From: Bacillota bacterium
GTDB lineage: Bacteria; Bacillota; Dehalobacteriia; UBA4068; UBA4997
Length of the DNA: 7,366 nt
Direction of reading: 5' to 3'
Assembly (NCBI GenBank): GCA_017398165.1
Contig: JAFQHB010000193.1
Span: 1 to 7,366, forward strand
Shown: positions 1 to 4,193 of the stretch, in pieces
Position numbering within the stretch: the stretch's first letter is position 1
How the letters are laid out: every line of letters begins with the position of its first letter
Made by a program: the position numbers and the translations under genes
The notes under the pieces: generated by a model
Database searches by the model: none
What the model was told of the DNA's origin: nothing
What the model saw: only the letters and a program-made list of their open reading frames with translations

Positions 1-879
1 GCTCTGCACCGACCGGCAATTACAACGGCGGCATTCATCCCCCGCTGCTCCCCGTCTGCGGCGATGCTTGGCACAGCAATCCTCTGCCGGGTTGGTCTGG
101 CCGAATTTCCGCAGATACTCGTGCCCGCAAACGCAGGGACAGGTATCGTCATCCATACAGCACCAGGTGATGCAGCAATCATCCTCTTCCTCTTCTTCCT
201 CGGCAGCAGATGCGGCCGTACAATTACAATTGAGGCAAATCGGGATGCAGCCACAGCAGCAATTCCCGTTATTATTGCTGCCGCCCCAGCAGCCGCAATT
301 ACCGTTATTGCAGCCACAGCCACAGGTATTGCAGCAGCCACAGCAGCAGTTGCAATTACAGCAGTTATTGCAGTTATTCTCAGTCTCTGTACCGGCTATA
401 TTGCGGCAGGCACAATCCTGAGCGAATTTATACAGCTCCGCCAGACGTTCAGCATGGCAGCGCGAATCCTGGATCATACTCAGCAGCACCTCTCTCTGCT
501 GCATATCGCACAAATAGCAGGCCAGATTTTCGTAATCGTTGCTCATCTGCATCTCGTTGTAGATGGCCACTTTGATAGCACGACAAAAACCCTGGGGTTC
601 TTCGATGCACACCTCGCCGACACAGAAGCACTGACAGGTCAGCTCGCGCAGGATCTGCTGCAGCAGCGCATAATGACGGCGTTCATCCAGGCTGAAACGG
701 CGGAACATCTCTTTATCTACCTCGCACTGGGCGTGCTCCACCAGACAGCAATAATACAGCTCGGCTTCACGCGCGCGCACCATCACATCCTCAAAAATAT
801 CTTCGACTCCCATTGTTTCGCCGCACTCACAATCGTGATAAAACGGCACCTTTTCACAGCAAGTAAGTCTCTTGGTCAT
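1..879 (-). CDS. Cysteine-rich protein with ferritin-like N-terminal domain (partial, 3' end outside window)
   Basis: The frame is open from ATG at 877-879 to base 1 (293 codons, no stop), so the C-terminus is missing. Residues about 25-153 look like a four-helix ferritin/rubrerythrin-type bundle. Helix 1 carries AREAELYY (E38/E40), helix 2 a clear ExxH in DERRHYALL (E66, H69), and helix 3 YNEMQMSNDYENLA (E109, E117). The expected second ExxH reads DSRCH (D138, H142), so that glutamate is displaced or lost. Residues about 154-220 are Cys/Asn/Gly low complexity, followed by an acidic run (E227-E232), more CxC/CC motifs and a basic RRRR stretch near 273-276. I count 50 Cys in 293 residues. There is no signal peptide. 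The start is fixed by a near-perfect AAGGAGGT at 887-894, 7 bases upstream. It lies beyond the terminator of the upstream operon, so it probably has its own promoter, which I could not place convincingly. The ferritin-like fold is inferred; a metal-binding, storage or spore-coat-like role is a guess. Confidence 0.8.
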   Translation of the reverse strand, partial: MTKRLTCCEKVPFYHDCECGETMGVEDIFEDVMVRAREAELYYCCLVEHAQCEVDKEMFRRFSLDERRHYALLQQILRELTCQCFCVGEVCIEEPQGFCRAIKVAIYNEMQMSNDYENLACYLCDMQQREVLLSMIQDSRCHAERLAELYKFAQDCACRNIAGTETENNCNNCCNCNCCCGCCNTCGCGCNNGNCGCWGGSNNNGNCCCGCIPICLNCNCTAASAAEEEEEEDDCCITWCCMDDDTCPCVCGHEYLRKFGQTNPAEDCCAKHRRRRGAAGDECRRCNCRSVQS

Positions 880-886
880 AATATGG

Positions 887-894
887 ACCTCCTT
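887..894 (-). promoter_or_regulatory. Ribosome binding site of the cysteine-rich ferritin-like gene
   Basis: The minus strand reads AAGGAGGT, nearly the full anti-Shine-Dalgarno complement, 7 bases before the ATG at 879. It is the strongest reason to accept this frame over the long plus-strand open frame across the same bases. Confidence 0.8.
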
Positions 895-973
895 ATTTCT
901 CTCTATGGAGTATTCATACTACAAATTATGACCGCCGCCGCTTTCGGTGCCTGTCCGCACTATCACCCCAAAC

Positions 974-1025
974 AAAAAAGGCAGGGAGCCCGCCCCGCAA
1001 TATTCCGGACAGGCTCTTTGCCTTT
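974..1025 (-). terminator. Rho-independent terminator of the mltG-U32-DUF4911 gene set
   Basis: On the minus strand a 14-bp stem (977-990 paired with 1012-1025, two G-U pairs) encloses a 21-base loop and is followed directly by a T-rich run (complement of 974-979). The stem begins at the DUF4911 stop codon, so termination is immediately after translation ends. The plus-strand side has only a weak T stretch. Confidence 0.85.
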
Positions 1026-1278
1026 ATTTATTCTCCGCTTCTTTATCCGCTTCCGGAGGCCCATCCAACAGCTTCACGCGCAGTTTGGAGAGCAGCTTCA
1101 GCAGCACCGGCCGCATATCCGGCGTCACGTGGCACACCAATATCCCCGCCACCGGGTCCACAGTGCTCACCATCGCCAGATTATCATAGGCCTCTATGAT
1201 TTTGTTGATATAATCTATCCGCCGCGGCGTTACCTGCAGCCATACCTTCGCCGCCGCATACTCCGGCACATAACTCAT
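1024..1278 (-). CDS. Small DUF4911-like protein
   Basis: This is an 84-residue protein with start ATG at 1276-1278, preceded by GAGGGTGA on the minus strand. It resembles the short DUF4911 family of Bacillota, which I recognise by general sequence character (KVWLQVTPRRIDYINKIIEA near the N-terminus, a VDPVAGILVCHVTPD-type segment in the middle, then a leucine/lysine-rich helix). No catalytic motif, membrane segment or signal peptide is visible. The pattern suggests a compact alpha/beta fold, with a charged, probably disordered tail (EADKEAENK). Family function is unknown to me. It is last in the minus-strand set after mltG and the U32 gene and is followed at once by a strong terminator. Such genes encoding a short domain next to a U32 gene may act with it, but that is only an inference from position. 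Confidence 0.75.
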   Translation of the reverse strand: MSYVPEYAAAKVWLQVTPRRIDYINKIIEAYDNLAMVSTVDPVAGILVCHVTPDMRPVLLKLLSKLRVKLLDGPPEADKEAENK

Positions 1279-1329
1279 TGAATCACCCTCAAAAATTTTC
1301 TGAAAACCTATCTATAAAAAGATCACTCC

Positions 1330-1371
1330 CAGGGCTCCCCTGTGCAAGAAGAACCGGCAGCCGTCAGGCTG
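1330..1371 (-). other. Two small hairpins in the U32-DUF4911 spacer
   Basis: The 154-base spacer (1279-1432) holds two short perfect inverted repeats: CAGCC/GGCTG with a 4-base loop (1358-1371) and CAGGG/CCCTG with a 3-base loop (1330-1342). On the minus strand a T5 run (1320-1316) follows the second hairpin after nine bases, too far for a standard terminator. They may be mRNA processing or stabilising elements. I saw no convincing promoter for DUF4911 here. Confidence 0.3.
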
Positions 1372-1432
1372 ACTGGAGGTGTTGAAACCTATCGACAACA
1401 ACTCTCTCCGAATAGACCAACCTTTTCAGTGT

Positions 1433-2701
1433 CTACTCCATATCCAGCCGGTTTTGCCGCCGCAAAATACTGCCGGCCTCCAGCGGCACATCGCACGCCA
1501 GCCAGGCAATCTCCCGCGGGTGCGGCAGCTTTTCGCGCGGTTCACCGTCCTCACTCCAGATAGCATCCAGAGTCAGATGCTTTACCCCATCGTGCGGGGT
1601 GATGATCTCCACCGCGTCACCCAGCGCCAGATGATTGCGCTGCTCTATCTGCACCCGCTGCAGCTCAGCATCATAGGCCAACACAATACCGGCGAAATCA
1701 TACCCCCGGCAGCCATAAGAGGAATCATAGACGAAGCCCCCGGCATTGGGCTGACCCAGCGCAAAACCGGTAAAATACTGCCGATGACTGACTCGGCGCA
1801 GTTCCTCCGCCCATTCGGGGTCAAAGCGATACTCCCTGCGGCAGGCCTCGGCTGTCGGAGTCTCCGCCGCCTGCCAGGCACGCCAGCACTCATCCAGCGC
1901 CTGCCGGTATATCCGTGTTACGTTAGCCACATAATAGGCACTCTTCATACGGCCCTCGATCTTCAGGCTGCTTACCCCGGCCTGCAATATCTCCGGCAGC
2001 AGCTCGATCAGGCACAGATCCTTGCTGTTCATAATATAAGTGCCCCAGCCGTCCTCCTCGATCGGCATATAGGCGCCGGGACGCTTGGCTTCCTCCAGAC
2101 GATACTGCCAGCGGCAGGGCTGGGCGCAATCCCCCTGATTGCCGCTGCGCTGTGTCAAAAAGCTGGAAAGCAGACACCGGCCGGAATACGAAACGCACAT
2201 CGCCCCGTGGATGAATATCTCCAGCTCGGCATCAGTTTTCTGCGCGATCTCGCCGCATTCCGCCAGAGTCACCTCCCGCGCCAGGATGACCCGCTCCGCC
2301 CCCTGCTGCCGCCAGAAGCGCACGGCAGAGCTGTTGGTGCAGCTGGCCTGCGTGCTGATATGCCGCGCCACCTGCGGCGCGCACTCCCCGGCCAGGGCGA
2401 AAACTCCCGGGTCGGATATGATAAAGGCATCCACACCGACAGCCGCCGCCCGCACCAGCCAGTCCCGCAGACCGTCCATCTGGCCCTCGGCGGCATAGAT
2501 ATTGGCCGTCAGATATACCTTCACGCCGTGACTGTGTGCATAATCCACCGCCTCGGCCAGCTCATCGGCGCTGAAATTGCCCGAGCGCGCCCGCAGGCTG
2601 AATTCCCCGCCCAGGTACACCGCATCCGCGCCATACAGTACCGCCATTTTCAGTTTTTCCATATCCCCGGCAGGGGCCAGTAGCTCCGGCTTCTTTCGCA
2701 T
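1433..2701 (-). CDS. Peptidase U32 family protein, probable prephenate-dependent tRNA hydroxylase (TrhP/YrrO type)
   Basis: This is a 422-residue protein starting MRKKPELLAPAGDMEKLK, the usual U32 N-terminus (LLAPAG and YGADAVYLGG). It carries the U32 signature at about 161-179 (ExFxxGAMCxxxxGxCxxS). Cysteines C169, C176, C192 and C230 match the spacing of the four [4Fe-4S] ligands known in the related UbiU, and C196 is in a GDCAQPC context. A C-terminal domain (about 300-422) follows. Despite the historical collagenase/peptidase name, family members with known roles act in tRNA U34 hydroxylation (TrhP), rRNA hydroxylation (RlhA) and ubiquinone hydroxylation (UbiU/V). In Bacillus subtilis the mltG (yrrL) gene precedes trmR-trhP1-trhP2, and here mltG precedes a single U32 gene, which favours the tRNA role. 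I chose ATG 2701 because GGAGG (2708-2712) lies 6 bases upstream; the longer TTG start at 2716 would contain that ribosome binding site. The exact substrate is inferred. Confidence 0.88.
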   Translation of the reverse strand: MRKKPELLAPAGDMEKLKMAVLYGADAVYLGGEFSLRARSGNFSADELAEAVDYAHSHGVKVYLTANIYAAEGQMDGLRDWLVRAAAVGVDAFIISDPGVFALAGECAPQVARHISTQASCTNSSAVRFWRQQGAERVILAREVTLAECGEIAQKTDAELEIFIHGAMCVSYSGRCLLSSFLTQRSGNQGDCAQPCRWQYRLEEAKRPGAYMPIEEDGWGTYIMNSKDLCLIELLPEILQAGVSSLKIEGRMKSAYYVANVTRIYRQALDECWRAWQAAETPTAEACRREYRFDPEWAEELRRVSHRQYFTGFALGQPNAGGFVYDSSYGCRGYDFAGIVLAYDAELQRVQIEQRNHLALGDAVEIITPHDGVKHLTLDAIWSEDGEPREKLPHPREIAWLACDVPLEAGSILRRQNRLDME

Positions 2702-2707
2702 AATGTG

Positions 2708-2712
2708 CCTCC
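2708..2712 (-). promoter_or_regulatory. Ribosome binding site deciding the U32 start
   Basis: GGAGG on the minus strand sits 6 bases before ATG 2701. An in-frame TTG at 2716 lies upstream of, and reads through, this site, so it is unlikely to be the start. Confidence 0.75.
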
Positions 2713-2725
2713 GCAAAAACTAAAG

Positions 2726-2787
2726 TAATAAATCAGGCTTTACTATTAAATAATCCGGCTAAATAAATCGGGCAAATCAGGCTTTAC
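2726..2787. repeat. Degenerate short tandem repeats between mltG and the U32 gene
   Basis: Four imperfect copies of a 10-14 base unit, roughly TAAATAAATCNGGC, occur at 2726-2738, 2747-2759, 2760-2773 and 2773-2782. The outer copies are part of an exact 14-base direct repeat, AAATCAGGCTTTAC, at 2730-2743 and 2774-2787. The last copy contains the mltG stop codon and final codons. The rest of the 75-base spacer is AT-rich and holds no promoter or terminator I could support. Confidence 0.55.
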
Positions 2788-3805
2788 CGTTCACCAGATG
2801 CTCGGCATAGGTCTCGGCGAAATTATGCTCTCCGCTGCCGTCATTTTTGGTACGGTAATAGAAATAATCGGTATCCGCCGGGGCCAGTGCCGCATCAATA
2901 CAGGCCAGCCCCGGAGAGCATATCGGCCCGGGCGGCAGCCCTGCATATATATACGTATTATAAGGATCGTCGATCTCCAGATGGCGGTAAAGCACCCTGT
3001 CCACCTGCTCGCCCAGCATATACTGGATAGTGGCATCTATCTCCAGCTTTTGCCCGATATCCAGACGGTTGTAGATAACGCTGGCGATCAGCGGGCGTTC
3101 GCTGTCCACCCGTGCCTCACGCTCGATCAGCGATGCCACCGTCAGCACCTCGCGCACCGTCATATCCAGGTCATCGGCCAACTGCTGCCGCTCATCCGTC
3201 CACAGCTTGGCAAACTGTCCAAGCTGCAGGCGCACCAGATCCTCCGCTTCCCAGCCAAGCAGCACGTTATAAGTCTCGGGGAAGAGAAAACCCTCCATTC
3301 TGTCATATGGCTCACCCGCCGTGACATTGTCCGGGATATAATCATAATCCACGTCCATATCCGCACAGGCAGCCAAAAACTCCTCTGCCGTACACATCCC
3401 GGCAGCCTCCCACAGTGCGGCGATCTGCGGCACCGTCTTGCCCTCGGGTATGGTGACGTTTGTGGTGTTTTCCGCCACGTTGCCGCGCTGCAGCAGTGCC
3501 AGCACCGCCGCGTAATCCAGCGTCCCGGCAAAGGTATATGTACCCGGACGCAAATCGGATTCCACACCCTCGTCCCGCACGTATTTCACAAAAGAAGCTT
3601 TGTTTTTGATCACGCCGCTTTCGGCCAGCCGCCCGGCCATCGCCCCGGCGCCCATACCCTGATCTATGACTACCGTTACCGGCTCGGCCAGAGTCACCTC
3701 GGCCGGAGCCAGATACCCGGCCACCGCCGATATCAGCGCCGCTGCCGCCAGCAATATCCCTACCAGCAGTGCCGCCGCACTTTTTCTCAATCTTCTTCGG
3801 GCCAT
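2777..3805 (-). CDS. mltG: Endolytic murein transglycosylase MltG (YceG-like)
   Basis: MltG cuts nascent glycan strands at the membrane and leaves 1,6-anhydro ends. The 342-residue length is close to the 340 residues of the E. coli protein. A basic N-terminus (MARRRLRK) and one membrane helix (about 9-31) give an N-in, C-out topology. A LysM-like region (about 40-110) follows, then the YceG catalytic domain: GFLFPETY (172-179), VASLIEREAR with the probable catalytic E228, YNRL (245-248), LEIDATIQY (254-262), and YAGLPPGPICSPG plus AALAP near the C-terminus. I chose ATG 3805, which has GGGGGA upstream and begins at the normal basic segment. A GTG at 3853 would add 16 residues with a CPMC motif and is less likely. 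It is the first gene after the minus-strand promoter and precedes the U32 gene by 75 bases, as in the B. subtilis yrrL region. Confidence 0.94.
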   Translation of the reverse strand: MARRRLRKSAAALLVGILLAAAALISAVAGYLAPAEVTLAEPVTVVIDQGMGAGAMAGRLAESGVIKNKASFVKYVRDEGVESDLRPGTYTFAGTLDYAAVLALLQRGNVAENTTNVTIPEGKTVPQIAALWEAAGMCTAEEFLAACADMDVDYDYIPDNVTAGEPYDRMEGFLFPETYNVLLGWEAEDLVRLQLGQFAKLWTDERQQLADDLDMTVREVLTVASLIEREARVDSERPLIASVIYNRLDIGQKLEIDATIQYMLGEQVDRVLYRHLEIDDPYNTYIYAGLPPGPICSPGLACIDAALAPADTDYFYYRTKNDGSGEHNFAETYAEHLVNGKA

Positions 3806-3839
3806 CGTTATCCCCCGCCTTTCTTCACACATCGGGCAC

Positions 3840-3865
3840 GATACCTCTATCACTATTATGGTATC
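3840..3865 (-). other. Inverted repeat in mltG leader
   Basis: GATACC (minus strand) and GGTATC form a 6-bp inverted repeat separated by 14 bases, within the predicted untranslated leader of mltG. It could form a small mRNA hairpin or be an operator half-site pair. Function is not known. Confidence 0.3.
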
Positions 3866-3898
3866 ACCGCTTCGCCCGGCAAGCCCTGAACCGCCTTT

Positions 3899-3927
3899 AT
3901 TCTACCATCTTTTGCCCTGTTTGACAA
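3899..3927 (-). promoter_or_regulatory. SigA-type promoter for mltG
   Basis: The minus strand has -35 TTGTCA (3927-3922), a 17-base spacer and -10 TAGAAT (3904-3899). Transcription would start near 3892, giving a leader of roughly 87 bases before the mltG ATG at 3805. It is divergent from the nrdD promoter and about 75 bases away. Confidence 0.75.
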
Positions 3928-3931
3928 GACT

Positions 3932-3959
3932 CCCCCCCCTGCCCGGACACGCATTGTCC
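3932..3959. other. C8 tract and GGACA-N5-TGTCC palindrome between divergent promoters
   Basis: Eight consecutive C bases (3932-3939) lie just upstream of the mltG -35 element. A perfect 5-bp inverted repeat, GGACA-N5-TGTCC, follows at 3945-3959. The placement between two divergent promoters would suit a regulator site, but I do not recognise the binding protein. Confidence 0.35.
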
Positions 3960-4002
3960 ACCAAGAACAAGCACCTGCTGTATGTATTTATTCTTTAGCA
4001 TC

Positions 4003-4031
4003 TTGACACCCCATATATTGTGTGCGATAAT
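4003..4031 (+). promoter_or_regulatory. SigA-type promoter of the nrdD operon
   Basis: Consensus -35 TTGACA (4003-4008), an exact 17-base spacer and -10 GATAAT (4026-4031). The predicted start is near 4038, giving a leader of about 155 bases. This start lies downstream of the in-frame GTG at 4020, which rules out the 58-residue N-terminal extension of NrdD that would begin there. Confidence 0.85.
4008..4023 (+). promoter_or_regulatory. NrdR box 1 (probable)
   Basis: ACCCCATATATTGTGT matches the NrdR consensus (acaCwAtATaTwGtgt) at 14 of 16 positions. It fills the spacer of the nrdD promoter, so a bound repressor would block RNA polymerase. NrdR is the usual ATP/dATP-sensing repressor of ribonucleotide reductase genes. 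Confidence 0.75.
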
Positions 4032-4049
4032 ATATTTGTACGCAAATCA

Positions 4050-4065
4050 CCACTAAATATATCTG
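4050..4065 (+). promoter_or_regulatory. NrdR box 2 (possible, degenerate)
   Basis: The CTAAATATA core matches about 10 of 16 consensus positions. It lies 42 bases downstream of box 1, start to start, about four helical turns and so on the same DNA face, as expected for paired NrdR boxes. It sits just past the predicted transcription start. Confidence 0.4.
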
Positions 4066-4128
4066 TCTTTGAAATATGGGCATTTGTCCTGTATTCACAC
4101 CCGTTATTTGCAATTATTGGCTCGGTTT

Positions 4129-4163
4129 GCGCTTTTTTTGCGCCCTGCCCCGGCGGCAGGCGC
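4129..4163 (+). other. Alternative GC-rich hairpins in nrdD leader
   Basis: Two mutually exclusive stems are visible: GCGC-T7-GCGC (4129-4143), and a longer stem at 4140-4163 (CCTGCC/GGCAGG plus GCG/CGC with one bulged C and a 5-base loop). The longer stem ends 14 bases before the nrdD ribosome binding site and could influence its access. No known riboswitch class is recognised. Confidence 0.4.
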
Positions 4164-4193
4164 CCCAGTAATCCCCCGGAGGAGATAAAAATA

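Noticed and set aside
895..973. Promoter for the cysteine-rich gene, including sporulation-sigma-like elements
   Set aside because: A CATAAT -10-like box and GTCATAATT/CATAGAGA strings are present, but no pair has correct spacing, so I did not annotate one.
64..1281. Long plus-strand open frame (405 codons)
   Set aside because: It crosses two better minus-strand genes and a terminator, has no ribosome binding site, and its low-complexity Ala/Ile/Thr sequence is the antisense of the Cys/Asn-rich gene.
1316..1342. Terminator between the U32 gene and DUF4911
   Set aside because: The stem is only 5 bp and the T-run begins nine bases after it, so it does not meet the usual form.
1379..2683. Plus-strand open frame (434 codons) opposite the U32 gene
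   Set aside because: It is an antisense shadow of a gene with a clear U32 signature.
2798..3889. Plus-strand open frame (363 codons) opposite mltG
   Set aside because: It is an antisense shadow; mltG motifs on the minus strand are clear.
4125..4165. Cobalamin or other riboswitch in the nrdD leader
   Set aside because: The leader is short and shows only simple hairpins, without conserved riboswitch motifs.
4020..4193. 58-residue N-terminal extension of NrdD from GTG 4020
   Set aside because: The GTG lies in the promoter upstream of the predicted transcription start. GGAGGAG directly precedes ATG 4194, and family homology begins there.
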